Of a stretch of 64,000 nt of DNA, positions 11,133 through 21,699 are shown piece after piece. The position numbers and the translations under genes are program-made. The DNA comes from Pseudoips prasinana (taxonomy: Eukaryota; Arthropoda; Insecta; Lepidoptera; Nolidae). Each line of letters begins with the position of its first letter. Position 1 is the stretch's first letter. The notes beneath the pieces were generated by a model. It had not been told where the DNA came from and did no database searches. It was given only the letters and a program-made list of their open reading frames with translations. Where the stretch lies: positions 2,368,713 to 2,432,712 of the forward strand of contig OX621240.1 in NCBI GenBank assembly GCA_951640165.1, given 5' to 3'.

Positions 11133-12038
11133 TCAAATACTCTTTTTTAATTTTTCAATATCTTGTTCGCAGCTCAGGTGCAAACGGGGTTCACTGGAGT
11201 TTCGTTTCAAATATACCTTGCCAAAAGATGTCCAGCAGTGTTCGTAATTGTAATTTTTAGCAAACACTCTAGCTAGGTAGTGAAGTCTTCTAGCTGATGA
11301 AGTGAGGGATTCAGCCACATATATGGGTTTAACAGGACCATCAATATTGAGACTAGCTGTATTTAAACGTTGATGACTGTTCACTCTATTGTACGTTTTT
11401 GAGGATCTTATAAACTGTTCCCTTTTGATAGTTGAGGTAAAATCCACGATGATAGGGCCCGTTGGTTTATCCTTCAGCTTCATCCGGAATACATCTCGAA
11501 CATCCGAGTCCTGAATAGGAACGTTGATAACTTTGCCTATTTTTTTCGCAAGTTCGACTAAGTTTTCCTTGTTTTCAGATTCAGACGTTGGAAGATTTCT
11601 AAGCTCCACTGTGGTAGATCGTGCATTTTTCTCGAACTGCTCCAGCCTCGCTTCCAGTGCCTTGATGTGGCTTTTAAAAAAGGTGTTTTCCTGTTGGAGT
11701 ATTTTCATGTTACTAAGAACATCATCGTATTTTGCAGAGAGATGAATCACGGTGTCCCTAATTTCAACGTTCTGGGTTGATAGGGCAACTATTGATGATT
11801 CCAAGGAGGCGAACTTGGAGTCCTGCTGATTTTTTATTTCATCCATCCTTGCCATCAGATCAGATAAGGTAATATCAGCAGTGCTCGATGGGTCATTAAG
11901 TCGGCGCTTACATCTTTTTGTAATATTAATTTCTGCATGTTCATGACTTTCGGCTACATAAAGCGCTGAATCGGATCCATAATGGGTGGGAGAAGTGAGC
12001 TTAGAATTGCTCTTAGTAGGCGTACGTGAAACCGACAT
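11133..12038 (-). CDS. ORF1 protein of element B: coiled coil plus RNA-binding domain
   Basis: 301 codons from ATG at 12036-12038 (MSVSRTPTK); the frame extends 11 codons further upstream only through a TTG. Residues ~55-140 have heptad-spaced hydrophobics (LMARMDEI, FASLESSIVAL, LEARLEQFEK), a coiled coil for trimer or multimer formation. An RRM-like part follows (VELRNLP, then GPIIVDFTST). The last ~60 residues (YVAESLTSSARRLHYLAR...WTSFGKVYLKR...) match in pattern the FP25K-type C-terminal domain common in insect LINE ORF1 proteins. No PHD finger or esterase is seen. Known role: binds element RNA and accompanies ORF2p to the nucleus. Confidence 0.85.
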   Translation of the reverse strand: MSVSRTPTKSNSKLTSPTHYGSDSALYVAESHEHAEINITKRCKRRLNDPSSTADITLSDLMARMDEIKNQQDSKFASLESSIVALSTQNVEIRDTVIHLSAKYDDVLSNMKILQQENTFFKSHIKALEARLEQFEKNARSTTVELRNLPTSESENKENLVELAKKIGKVINVPIQDSDVRDVFRMKLKDKPTGPIIVDFTSTIKREQFIRSSKTYNRVNSHQRLNTASLNIDGPVKPIYVAESLTSSARRLHYLARVFAKNYNYEHCWTSFGKVYLKRNSSEPRLHLSCEQDIEKLKKSI

Positions 12039-12270
12039 CGTATTTTTAATTATTTCAATCTGTAGCAGCAATCAGCAATAATATAACCAATGAACAATAT
12101 TTTTCACCTCGGGTTAAAACGCTTATATTTACCCGCTTGTCGCTGGCGCTTATAAATTGTGGCAAGCAACTGATGTGACGTATGCGCAGCGAAGCTCAGG
12201 ATGCTATCTGTGTCTCGGTTGTTGTTGTCCTGCTCTTGCCACTCACTGTACAATTGCGACCTTTCGTTGA

Positions 12271-13347
12271 GTTCTGCGCGCCTAGTACTTGCTTAAATAT
12301 TTCACTTTTATTTAATTTTGAAAATAGTTATTTTTTAATTAAAAAAATCGAACGAGTGCACACGTCTTAACGCTCTTGCGATCCGAGGGGGAGGCCTGTT
12401 TTGTTTTGTTTATTTTGTTCTGGTATTATCTAGAACATTCTAGCGCTGTTCCAAAAGTCACCAAGAACCATTAACCCTTAGTGGTACTAGGGTTCGAAGC
12501 CCGAACGTGACAATACATAAGTCAAGTTAATGTTGTAGTTCATGGTAGACTCAAGATGCCAGAGCTCATCAGGGAGGAGGGATGGGTGGGAAATGCGTGA
12601 GTCTATGTATATCGCTATTCGCTATAAAACGTAATAAATTTAATGTTTTTAAAAGAGGCGAAATTAAAAAAATAACGCCTCAATATTGAGTTGTTTATCA
12701 ATAATTCTGACATCCATTATTTTAAATTAGTTTTCATACAATAAATGTGAAAATAGTGACTTAGATCTAATTTGTGTCCGTTTATTTATATGTTTGTAAA
12801 GTACCCCGCGATACAGATAAGAGAATCCCTAATGCGGGCGTGGTATTAAAAAAGAAACTTATCACTTAACAAACTGGAAGGAGTTACATTTATCTATTAT
12901 AAATAGATCAAAAATATTTAGCAAAGGAAGTATGCAAGGTCGTGACAAATTGAAATCCGTTGTCTCTACCTACCCCTCTGGGAAACAGGCGTGAGTCTAT
13001 GTATGTATGTATGTAAAAATATTTAGTTATCGGTGGTAGGGGAATTGTATTCCTTTAATACGATCACTAATTCATGGTGAAGGTACTAAACCGAATGAGT
13101 CTGGAGCGGAGAAGATAAGGAAACTGTTGTATTTAGAGTTGAGTATTCAGATAAGATTAGGTAATTGTAGCCTTTGGAATGGTGCCTAGTCTGAGTCTAG
13201 TGGTTAGTGTCCCGGTTTACTAAGAAAGAGGTCGTGGGTTTGAGCTTTACAAAGACAATTCTTTGTGTGATAAATACGTTATATTAATATATAATTATAT
13301 ATTCTTTGTCTGGGTATTATTTATCTATAATATGTAAGTAAAATAAA
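12271..13347. other. Gene-free stretch with SINE fragments
   Basis: 12770-12858 is the 3' part of an S4-type SINE (TTTGTGTCCG, then GTAAAGTACCCCGCG), plus strand. 13185-13275 is tRNA-like (AGTCTAGTGGTTAGTG, an A-box; GGTCGTGGGTTTGAGC, a B-box), the head of another SINE. The rest shows no gene. Confidence 0.45.
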
Positions 13348-13941
13348 ACTAACGGACTCGCACATGAAGGGTTCCGTAACAGCAAGTATTTCAGTTGATT
13401 AAATGAAAGTAAATTGCAGTTTATAACGTATTAAAAACAAACTACTTGCTAGATCTCGTTCACACCAATTTTCGTTGTTAGTTTCTATGGTAATGTACAT
13501 CATATTTTTTTTTTAGTTTTATCATTCTCTTATTTTAGAAGTTACAGGGGGGGGGGGGGGGGGGAACTCATTTTACCACTTTGGAAGTGTCTCTCGCGCA
13601 AACTATTCAGTTTAGCCAAAAATTATAATAGGAACCTCAATATCATGTTTGAAGACCTATCTATAGATATCCCACATGTATGGGTACGATGAAAATAAAC
13701 TTTTGAGTATCAGTTCTATATATGGGGAACCCCTAAAATTATTATTATTTTTCTATTTTTGTGTAAAAATCTTAATGCGGTTCACAGAATACATCTACTT
13801 ACGAGTACCAAGTTTCAACAGTACAGCTTTTATAGTTTCGGACAGAAATGGCTGTGACATACGGACGGACAGACAGACAGACAGACATGACGAATCTATA
13901 AGGGTTCCGTTTTTTTTCATTTGGCTACGGAACCCTAAAAA
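13348..13941 (+). repeat. GGTTCCG repeat, family P, nearly full length
   Basis: Starts near ACGGACTCGCACATGAAGGGTTCCGTAA and ends TTTGGCTACGGAACCCTAAAA. Inside are an 18-G run (13547-13564), TGTATGGGTACGATGAAAA, and a (GACA)n stretch before the 3' end. It aligns by eye along its whole length with 16877-17496 and, reversed, with 41966-42555. It encodes nothing. The transposon class is not established. Confidence 0.75.
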
Positions 13942-14142
13942 GCGCTTGTAGATAGTCAGAACATGTTAGTAGTAATATAGTTGTATACATTATTATTTCT
14001 AGTTACATACACGGATTGTATGAAAACATCTACAAAATTTATTTTATAGCAGCAAATATATTTAGCTAGCTTGTATTAAGTTGTCAAAGAGATTATGTTT
14101 AAGTTTAATTATCAAAATTTATAGTTTTAGCTATATAATAAT
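13942..14142. repeat. Interspersed repeat W, copy 1
   Basis: AAGCGCTTGTAGATAGTCAG followed by AACATGTTAGTAGTAATATAG. The same ~200-bp sequence recurs at 50393-50640 and 52983-53290 in the same orientation. The third copy starts with an A/T-rich segment reading as a LINE 3' end on the minus strand, so W is probably the 3' UTR of an unidentified LINE. Confidence 0.6.
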
Positions 14143-14389
14143 ATCTGGGGACAATGTCACACAGATCATCCTAGCCCCAAACTAAGCAAAGCTTGTACTA
14201 TGGGTACCAGGTGACGATATACGTACTTATATAGATAGATAAATACTTATATACATAGAAAACATCCATGACTCAGAAACAAATATTCGTGCTCATCACA
14301 CAAATATTTGCACTTACCGGGATTCGAACCCAGGATCACCAGCTTCATAGGCAGGACCTACATAGGCCAACTAGGCTACGGTAACCGTC
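14143..14389 (-). mobile_element. tRNA-derived SINE, family S3
   Basis: The plus strand shows GGGATTCGAACCCAGGATC, the reverse complement of a B-box, and ends near GGCCAACTAGGCTACGGTAACC, the reverse of the tRNA-like head. The body CATAGAAAACATCCATGACT is shared with copies at 23859-24052, 60023-60233 and 63653-63890. Confidence 0.8.
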
Positions 14390-15012
14390 TACCGACCGTA
14401 TATTTGACTACATATTTATACATATATATTTAGAAATATATAAGAATGTTTACCAGTTTGGGATCAGATGGCAAAGTGTTTGTTTATCAACATCATCATC
14501 ATCACATCAGCTGAAAGACGTCCTCAGCTGGACAAAGGCCTTCTCCACAATGGTCGCTTTATTAGTAGCCCCAAGATATTTATTATATTATTATTGAAAA
14601 CTCCGGTTTCTCCTCCAACATAAAATGAATATATTAATACAATATTTTCCATAAAGTATTCTGCACGTATCTGAAATGCAAATGGCTGCCATGTGCGAAC
14701 AATTTCAAAGTCAAATCGTTCGGAGCGGGATGAAAGAACCACTTTATAACGGTGGCAAATTGAGCTCTTGTTTCGTATTGGTGAATGTTATTGATATTTT
14801 TTTAGTTATTTGGATACTTGTGTGTACATATCTACGGTAGAATACGTCAATATATAAAAGTTCTCGAGTTTCAGCACTTCATTTTTCGTCAATTGAGTTA
14901 CCTCGAGAAACATACAAACACGATTAGTCGATGTCTTGAAGAATTTTGAAGATGATTGATGGATTTATTTTGTCTGTAATTTTGAAAAAACGTGATGATT
15001 GATTATTTAACG
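14390..15012. other. Mostly unassigned, with one RTE/SINE tail
   Basis: 14490-14570 holds CATCATCATCATCACATCAG followed by CTGGACAAAGGCC, the minus-strand tail of RTE-type retroelements that recurs at ~31590, 35050 and 63130. The rest of the stretch shows no gene. Confidence 0.5.
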
Positions 15013-15172
15013 CTAGCTGTGCCCTGCCGTTTTACCCGCGTTATACTATATATATTGTAGCCTATTTGTTATTCGGATATTTTAGCTATATTACTACAAA
15101 GTTTCAACAAAATCTGTTTGGTAGATTTTGCGTGAAAGAGTAGTAAACTTTCGCATTTACAATATTAGTAGG
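15013..15172 (-). mobile_element. Helitron-like element (Lep1 type)
   Basis: The plus strand begins CTAGCTGTGCCCTGCCGTTTT, the reverse of the Helitron 3' end (hairpin then CTAG), and finishes near TTTACAATATTAGTA, the reverse of the 5' end. About 160 bp, non-coding, somewhat diverged. Confidence 0.7.
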
Positions 15173-15194
15173 AAAAACTCTTACTTATTGAATA

Positions 15195-15347
15195 CTAGCG
15201 GTGGTCCACGGTTTTATAGCCTATGTGTTTATCCAGAGTGTCAGCTAACTCCATAGCAAATTTTATTAAAATCGCGCCAGCCGTTTAGACGAGAAGAAGT
15301 AAAAACATACACACTCACAAACTTTCGCCTTTATAATATTAGTGTGT
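15195..15347 (-). mobile_element. Helitron-like element (Lep1 type)
   Basis: CTAG at 15195-15198 marks the 3' end, with a degraded terminal hairpin (GGTGGTCCACGGTTTTA). The 5' end is the reverse of TTCGCCTTTATAATATTAGTGTG. It lies 22 bp from the preceding copy in the same orientation, a near-tandem pair. Confidence 0.7.
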
Positions 15348-16160
15348 CCATCATATGATATTAAATTAATTTGTATTTCACGGGCCATTTGCGTATCTAT
15401 TTTTCTTTCTCTTTTACTTACTTTATGGTTTAATATATTTATTCTCACAAAGAATACATAAGTTTCACTCACAATAACAATACTTGTAATATTTTCTTTA
15501 TTAAGGTTAGAATCATTTATCAAACTTACTATATTACCTAAATTACCACAAATATGTTCTGACAATTTATTTTAGCTTTATTAATAATTGTAAATTTATC
15601 TATATAAGTATGTATTTACAAAAGAAAAGTAGTATATGTATATGTATATCAGTTATCTGGTTTCCATAATACAAGCTCTGCTTAGTATAGAATCAGATGG
15701 CCGTGTGTAAATAATGTCCCAGGATATTATTATTATCAATTCATTAGTAAAAAAAAAATGTACACGAATGAAATAAATCGCTGATTTAAAATAATTATTC
15801 TATACAATTTGATTTATTCTTTGTAACAGCCAAGATGTTTTTGGAATAAACTTCTTGATAATGTTATAAAACTTGAATGTGACGAGGCAAGTTCATTTCG
15901 TTCAGATTTCCCTAGCAGCATTAAATAAGGCTTCAAACTAATCTATTTTTAAATTACAGTTACACGTGGATCGCTGTCTGGAAATAGCTTAAGGTTACAG
16001 CTAGTGCTTACATTGTTAAACAAATAAATCCCCTGAAGAACTCTCGACATTGAACAACCATCAATTTCTTATTGGAGTTCAGTTTTGTAGGTTATTGAAC
16101 TCAGATTTAGCTCTTGAAATCCCAATTTAAATTTATTGATATTTCTATTGTATTGAATTT
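15348..16160. other. SINE fragment and unassigned AT-rich DNA
   Basis: 15603-15740 is the 3' half of an S2 SINE on the plus strand (CTGGTTTCCATAATACAAGC, AGATGGCCGTGTGTAAATAA, ending TCCCAGGATATTATTATTA). From 15741 nothing is recognised up to the duplication TATTGAATTT at 16151-16160. Confidence 0.5.
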
Positions 16161-16530
16161 GACTGCCTTGTTGGTCTAGCGGTAGCAGTTCACCCGCAGA
16201 GAACGAGGTCCTGGGTTCAAATCCCGGGTCGGGCCATAAATTTGGTTGGATTTTGGGACTTTACTGTAAAAAGAAAAAATTCTCAGCATTAGCCTGGAGT
16301 CTGGGAGTTAGCGGTATTAAACCCCCGTGCCTCGGAGAGCACGTAAAGCCGTCGGTCCTGTACCTGACCTCTTTCCGGTCGTGTCGCATAGGCTTCCCAT
16401 AGGATCATGAGAGTGATGGAATAGAAAGTGCTCCTGTCTTTGCGCACACACTTGAGCACTATAATATGTCCCGCGAAGATGGCTAATCTATGTTGAGACC
16501 GGCCGGCGTGGCTTTCGGCTAGAAGGACAT
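16161..16530 (+). mobile_element. tRNA-derived SINE, family S1, with target duplication
   Basis: Head GACTGCCTTGTTGGTCTAGC with A-box, and B-box GGTTCAAATCC near 16215. The tail has CCTCGGAGAGCACGTAAAGC. It is flanked by the 10-bp direct repeat TATTGAATTT at 16151-16160 and 16531-16540, so the insertion is well bounded. It is the best-preserved S1 copy here. Confidence 0.88.
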
Positions 16531-16726
16531 TATTGAATTTAAACATGACAATGAAAACATTCATTTACGTTGAGTTAGAATAATTTACAGAAAATTTTGT
16601 CGATGTAGACATCCATCTGTTCTGAAGTTTTCCAATGAATTATGTTACACAATACGATTGTGCAACTATTATCTAATAACCTGCTTGACTTTCAAGATAT
16701 GAAGTGTAGTTCTATGTGGTGTTTTT

Positions 16727-16876
16727 AGGGTTCCGTACCCTAAGAATAAAACGGGGCGCTATTCTGTCTGTTTATATGTCTATCTGTCATTAGGCTGTGT
16801 CTCGTTAACCGTGATAGTGAGACAATGGAAATTTCGACAAACGATGCATTTCTGTTCCTGCTGTAACAACAAATAC
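16727..16876 (-). repeat. GGTTCCG repeat, family Q, fragment
   Basis: AGGGTTCCGTACCCTAAGAA at the left and TGTAACAACAAATACAAAA at the right match, in reverse, the two parts of the Q repeat that flank the Tc1 element at 24481-26314. It abuts the P copy to its right. Confidence 0.6.
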
Positions 16877-17496
16877 AAAAAAAAACCGGCCAAGTGCGAG
16901 TCGGAATCGCCCATGAAGGGTTCCGCAGCAGCAAGTATTTCAGTTGATTAAATGAAAGGTAAATTGCGGTTTACGATTTATGACGCATTAAAAAAAACTA
17001 CTTACTAAATAAAACTAAATCTCGTTCAAACTAATTTTCGTTGTTAGTTTACATGGTAATGTACATCATATATTTTTTTTTAGTTTTATTATTCTCTTAT
17101 TTTAGAAGTTACAGTGGCGGCGGGGGGACACTAATTTTTCCACTTTGGAAGTGTCTCTCACGCAAACTATTCAGTTAAGAAAAAAATTATATAAGAAACC
17201 TTAATATCATTTTTGAAGACCTATCCATAGATACCCCACATGTATGGGTGCATGAAAAATTTTTTTTTTGAGTTTCAGTTCTATGTATGGGGAACCCCCA
17301 AAAATATTATTCTTTTTCTATTTTTGTGTAAAAATCTGAATGCGGTTTACAGAATACATCTACTTACCAAGTTTCAACAGTACAGCTCTTATAGTTTCGG
17401 AAAAAAGTGGCTGTGACATACGGACGGACTGACAGACAGACAGACATGACGAATCTATAAGGGTTCCGTTTTTTGCCATTTGGCTACGGAACCCTA
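16877..17496 (+). repeat. GGTTCCG repeat, family P, full length
   Basis: Starts AAAAAAACCGGCCAAGTGCG and ends TTGGCTACGGAACCCTAATA. It contains GGGGAACCCCC near 17290 and a (GACA)n patch near 17430. Useful as a reference for both ends of the family. Non-coding. Confidence 0.78.
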
Positions 17497-17777
17497 ATAA
17501 AAAATCACGTTTGTTCTATGGCGGGCTCCCATACAACAAACGTGATTATTTTGGTCGTTTTTGCTCGATATTGATAACTGTAATAGGACTGAACTATTAG
17601 TTTCTATGGTTAATACGTCACCTAAAATCCTGTATACTTAAGTTATTATTTTCAAAGTTATAGCTAAGCGAATTACTAATTTAACTTGGTCGGTAGAATG
17701 TTGAGAAGTTACTCAAAACATAATAAGGTGGATTACTCAAGGTTAAACAGAAGGTCCATTTGTAACTGAATAGAATA
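17497..17777. other. No gene seen
   Basis: AT-rich. GTTTGTTCTATGGCGGGCTCCCATACAACAAACGTGATT at its left edge contains a short inverted repeat of the type found at the edges of Q repeats. Nothing else is recognised. Confidence 0.4.
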
Positions 17778-18166
17778 AATAATAATATCCTGGGACATTA
17801 TTTACACACGGCCATCTGATTCCAAACTAAGCAGAGCTTGTACTATGTAAACCAGTTATATACTACTTTTCTTTTGTAAATAAATACTTATATAGATATT
17901 TACACCCAGACTCAGGACAAACAGACATGTTCATGCACACAAATATTTGTCCTGGGTGGGGAGCACGTACAGCCTTCGAACCTGTACCTGACCTCTTTCC
18001 GGTCGTGTCGCTAGCCGTCCCATCTGATCATGAGAGTGATGGAATAAAAAGTACCTACCCCTGTGTTTGCGTAAACACTTGTGCATTATACTATGTCCTG
18101 CGCAATTGGCTTATCTCCATTGGGAATGGCCGCCGCGGCCGAAATTCGGCCGGGAAGACAGCATAA
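17778..18166. repeat. Chimeric SINE: S2 half (minus) fused to S1 tail (plus)
   Basis: 17778-17957 is the reverse of an S2 SINE 3' half (ATCCTGGGACATTATTTACA, CACACAAATATTTGTCCTGG). It stops inside the tRNA-like part and continues directly as an S1 tail (GAGCACGTACAGCC, GACCTCTTTCCGGTCGTGTC, GGCCGCCGCGGCCGAAATTC). The joint at ~17957 could be a template switch or a deletion between neighbours. Confidence 0.6.
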
Positions 18167-18834
18167 GATTATGTTGTTTATTTAATAAATTAGCATATTT
18201 CATAGGATTTTACTATTAGTAAAGACATGAATTTCAGTTGTAGGTCATAAAATAAGAAAATAAAAAACAAAATAAGGAATTCAAAGTAACTCCGGAGTGG
18301 TCCTTCTGTACTTGTTTCATTTCTTTCCCCATTTCATAATAAACTTAACTTAGTTTAATTTTATCACCGACACACGGCTGGCTTGAAACGTATTTAATAT
18401 GAAGGCGACGCCTGGAACATAAATCCTACACATGTACCGAATTTAGAATATGATGTGAATATTAAACCTAATGTTATTGTAAGTCAGAAGGAATGGTAGC
18501 TGTACATTTGTTACAAGATAATATTAATAAAATAAATATTTGGTACAACTAGCACATGGCATTATTTTTAAGGTTACATACAAAATACTGGACATCCTTG
18601 CATGCTTTCTTTCGCAGAAAACCAAACATATTCGCCTAGTGTCTGTCCATCTACCAGCAAACACATCGCATTCAGGATAGGCAAGAAAAATAAAGGAAGG
18701 TAGGATTTTGATGAAACTTGTAATAAAGCTTATACATCCGAATAACACATAGGCTATAATTTATAAATTTTAAGGCGGGTAATACCGCGGGGCACGGATT
18801 TTACTTACATATTTCTAATCACATATCTATCTAT
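18167..18834. other. Unassigned stretch ending in a Helitron relic
   Basis: No gene is seen at 18167-18689. At 18690-18797, GGCGGGTAATACCGCGGGGCACGG is a decayed Helitron 3' hairpin that has lost its terminal CTAG, preceded by the usual ATAACACATAGGCTATAATT. Confidence 0.45.
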
Positions 18835-19011
18835 ATATATTTATATATATATATATATATATATAAATCAATGCCACTTTTCGTTGTAATGCTATAACTC
18901 AACAACGCCTTTACCGATTTGGCTAATTTTGGTCTTGAATTATTCGCGGAAGTCCAGGGAAGGTTTGTACGTAGAGAAAATTTAAAAAGAGTCTTGAAAA
19001 AGTGTAAAAGC
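18835..19011. repeat. (TA)n followed by an interspersed lepidopteran-type repeat
   Basis: A TA microsatellite at ~18838-18866, then GCTATAACTCAACAACGCCT and TTGGCTAATTTTGGTCTTGA, a non-coding repeat body of a type usual in moth genomes. Confidence 0.5.
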
Positions 19012-19429
19012 AACATCTTTCTATACTCCCATATACAAACAATTTGTACTCAGATACAGAAAAAAATCGTGCTCATCACACAAAGATTTGTACTAGGCGG
19101 GGAGCGAACCCACGACCTCTTGCTTAGCAGTCAGAATTACTAACCACTAGCTGAAAGGAGGGTAAAAAAATTGTATAATAATTAAGATTAGCCTTATTGA
19201 ATAAGGTATTTTTATTGAATAACATCTTTCTATACTCCCATATACAAACAATTTGTACTCAGATACAGAAAAAAATCGTGCTCATCACACAAAGATTTGT
19301 ACTAGGCGGGGAGCGAACCCACGACCTCTTGCTTAGCAGTCAGAATTACTAACCACTAGCTGAAAGGAGGGTAAAAAAATTGTATAATAATTAAGATTAG
19401 CCTTATTGAATAAGGTATTTTTATTGAAT
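19012..19429. repeat. Exact tandem duplication, 2 x 209 bp
   Basis: The unit AACATCTTTCTATACTCCC...TTTTTATTGAAT occurs at 19012-19220 and 19221-19429. I read the two copies base by base and found no difference. Each contains the reverse of a tRNA-derived SINE head (GAGCGAACCCACGACCTCTT, then CCACTAGCTGAAAGG). Confidence 0.85.
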
Positions 19430-19430
19430 A

Positions 19431-19599
19431 CTAGCTGTGCCCCGCGGTTTTACCCGCGTTCAATTTTATAACTTAAAGCCTATGTGTTAATCCAGGGTGT
19501 CATCTAACTCCATACCAAATTTTACTAAAATCGCTCCAGCCGTTAATAAGCAACAAACTTGCATACTCACAAAACTTCGCCTTTATAATATTAGTGTGA
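19431..19599 (-). mobile_element. Helitron-like element (Lep1 type), intact ends
   Basis: The 3' end is the reverse of CTAGCTGTGCCCCGCGGTTT (hairpin CGCGGGTAAAACCGCGG plus CTAG). The 5' end on the minus strand is TCACACTAATATTATAAAGG. Insertion is between A and T, as expected for Helitrons. 169 bp, non-autonomous. Confidence 0.85.
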
Positions 19600-20009
19600 T
19601 TTCTTTATGTAGTTAATGTTAAGAGACCTTGAAGCATAATTTATAACCTCATCTTACTAAATGAGTTTGCTCTCAAGCGCACATTTAATTATAGATATTT
19701 CCTCGGGCCGACTTCTGCGCCCTCCACAGTATGAGATGGGGTGGTGATATTCTTTGTCGTCACCTTTAAACTATGGAATCTAACAATATACTGAACGTTG
19801 AATTAAACTAGTATTTGATTGTCATAAAAGTTAAAGTTTGTATATTTGGATGCATGTTACTCTATCGCGTAAAAACGGCTATGGGCTTCGATTGAAATAT
19901 GGAATGAAGATGGGTTATACCCAAAATTAACTGATCATCATCATCATGATCCTGATATCTGAATCTCTGTGCGCGGCACATAGGTTCAGATAGATACTTT
20001 ACAAAACAT
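19600..20009. other. Mostly unassigned, with one retroelement fragment
   Basis: 19690-19770 contains GATGGGGTGGTGATATTCTTTG, also seen at ~35258, part of an RTE/SINE-type repeat. The rest shows no gene. Confidence 0.4.
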
Positions 20010-20147
20010 GTAAATGACGGACACAAAGTACATCCAGACACAGTACAACTATTTAAGTGCCACAAAAATAGTTGTCCCGTATGGGAATCGAACCCGGGAA
20101 ACGAAGTGGCACGGCAACTCTCCTAACCGCTGTGCCACACGTGCAGT
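20010..20147 (-). mobile_element. tRNA-derived SINE, family S4
   Basis: The plus strand shows GGGAATCGAACCCGGGAAAC (reverse B-box) and CCGCTGTGCCACACGTGCAG (reverse A-box head). Head-to-body order matches the plus-strand copy at 57761-57967. Confidence 0.75.
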
Positions 20148-20369
20148 AGAATATTTATTTATTTATTATTATAGGTTCACCAACAATTATATACACCGTC
20201 TTAGATCTAATTAACATACGAATAAATAGAGCAGTAGTGTAAAATCACTTACAGGTGAACTCTGCATGCACGTGAGAGAGTACGTTTGTGTATAGTAAGC
20301 TTAACCTAACTATGAACTATGTGCTTATCTTCTAAGAGCCATACATTAAAGTGTTTTTAACGGCAGAGG

Positions 20370-20672
20370 TTAGACATCGCATATATATTTGTACAATTTT
20401 ATTCTGAGCATATTGAATGAATAAAAGTGTAAGTCAATTAGATCACTACAACCATTCACCACCTTACATAACCTAGCGCATGGGGAATTAGCACCTAAGA
20501 CTGTCCTCCTCCGCGGCGGACAAAGCGGTGTTATTGGGCTGCGAGGGATTCTAGATGGGGCACGGAAATTAAAAAGTTGCAGTGTTAAGGAACAATCAAT
20601 TTTGTGAGTCATCACTTTGCACACAAACATTGCGTCATTTAGATTTCGACGCCTTTCCAGTGACATAATTGT
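20370..20672 (-). pseudogene. LINE reverse-transcriptase C-terminal fragment
   Basis: The open frame encodes a segment typical of the far C-terminus of a LINE ORF2: ERRRNLNDAMFVCKVM, then ITPLCPPRRRTVLGANSP and ARLCKVVN. No endonuclease or catalytic RT motif is present, so it is a 5'-truncated or fragmentary copy. Its frame is open but it is too short to function. Confidence 0.6.
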
Positions 20673-21699
20673 GTAGTGTTTAAGTCTACTAGAAATATAT
20701 CACCTTTGTAATATTTAATTCAAAAGCAAGTTCAGGTTATTTGAACTTAGTCGGACTCTTCATTTGCTGCCCACATGTGGTATCGAAGTATTTATTAACT
20801 TTAATAAGAAAGTTACAAATACTGAGCGTGGGGACTTCAAGTTATAAAAGTCATTAAACTGTAAAACCACGACCTTTGGTAAGATATAGAAAATGGACTG
20901 GAGTGGATAAGCGAAATACTTTAATTAATAAACCATTTCATATTTAATCCAAATTGTTAACTAACATAGTTTAAAAACTTTGATATATTTTAATTGCGTT
21001 AAAAACTTCAGTGATACAATTCTGAAACGTTATCTAAGCAAGTTAATATTTCTCGAGTGCCGTACTAGAATAGTAAAAGGGCAATTTCTATGCCTTGCCT
21101 TGGGTCATTGTCGTCAAATTATTATTATTATTACCGTTTTATAGACTCTATAAAATTACCCTGCCTCAATGGCCACCTATTACCATTGATTGCCTAGAGA
21201 GAGTTTTATAATAAAGTTCAAAATAATCAATTAAGTACATATTTTATAAGGGCTTAAGTTGTGTTAACCCATTCTAATAAATCAGAAACTTACTTTAAAA
21301 TAGCTTAACTCATGTTAACCCATTGTAAAGTAAAACTGACAGCTACACAAAGAAAATACTTACTACCAGAGCAGAAAAATTAAGCTTTACAGCGGTTCTA
21401 CTATTGTTCAACCAGAATTTAGAAGTTTTCACTTACATAGTGTGGAATATCTATGCTTAGCCTTGGGTCGTTGTTGTCAGATTAATTTTTATTGTTACTG
21501 TTATACAGACTCTATAGATAATTACCCTTTCTCAATGGACACCTATTAACATTGATTGCCTCGAGAGTGTTTTCCTTCACTCGTCATTTAATTAATAGCA
21601 GGGTATGCCGTAATCATTATGCCAATCTCTACCCTGGATAAAATTTCTTGCTTTGTAAAAACCCTTTCATCAGTGTAAACTGCGTTAAGCACGTGTAAT
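20673..21699. repeat. Diverged local duplication, otherwise no gene
   Basis: 21060-21200 (GACTCTATAAAATTACCCTG, then CAATGGCCACCTATTACCAT) recurs diverged at 21440-21575 (GACTCTATAGATAATTACCC, CAATGGACACCTATTAACAT), offset about 380 bp. Between them GTGTTAACCCATTCTAATAA and ATGTTAACCCATTGTAAAG are also related. It is an old local duplication of unknown content. Confidence 0.55.

Larger units (their letters stand above)
6983..12270 (-). mobile_element. Element B: apparently full-length CR1-like non-LTR retrotransposon
   Basis: Minus-strand LINE with a 5' UTR (about 12039-12270, 5' end not exactly defined), ORF1 at 11133-12038, ORF2 at 7832-10669, and a ~850-bp 3' UTR. The 3' UTR contains a GT-rich stretch (7320-7460 on the plus strand) and ends in an (ATT)n tail on the minus strand, visible as (TAA)n at 6983-7001. 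A truncated relative at 33512-34590 has the same 3' UTR landmarks (CCTGGTGAT, ACCAG/GCCAG, TCTCACA) and also ends in (ATT)n, which supports this 3' boundary. Both ORFs are uninterrupted, so this copy may be recent. Confidence 0.85.

Noticed and set aside
13547..13564. 18-G run as a G-quadruplex regulatory site
   Set aside because: It lies in a family P repeat whose other copies have only short G runs here; microsatellite slippage is the simpler reading.
16161..16240. tRNA gene
   Set aside because: It has A- and B-boxes, but the sequence does not close into a cloverleaf with paired acceptor ends, and it continues as a SINE body flanked by a target duplication.
19012..19429. CRISPR-like array
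   Set aside because: There are only two long units, no spacers, and the DNA is eukaryotic.
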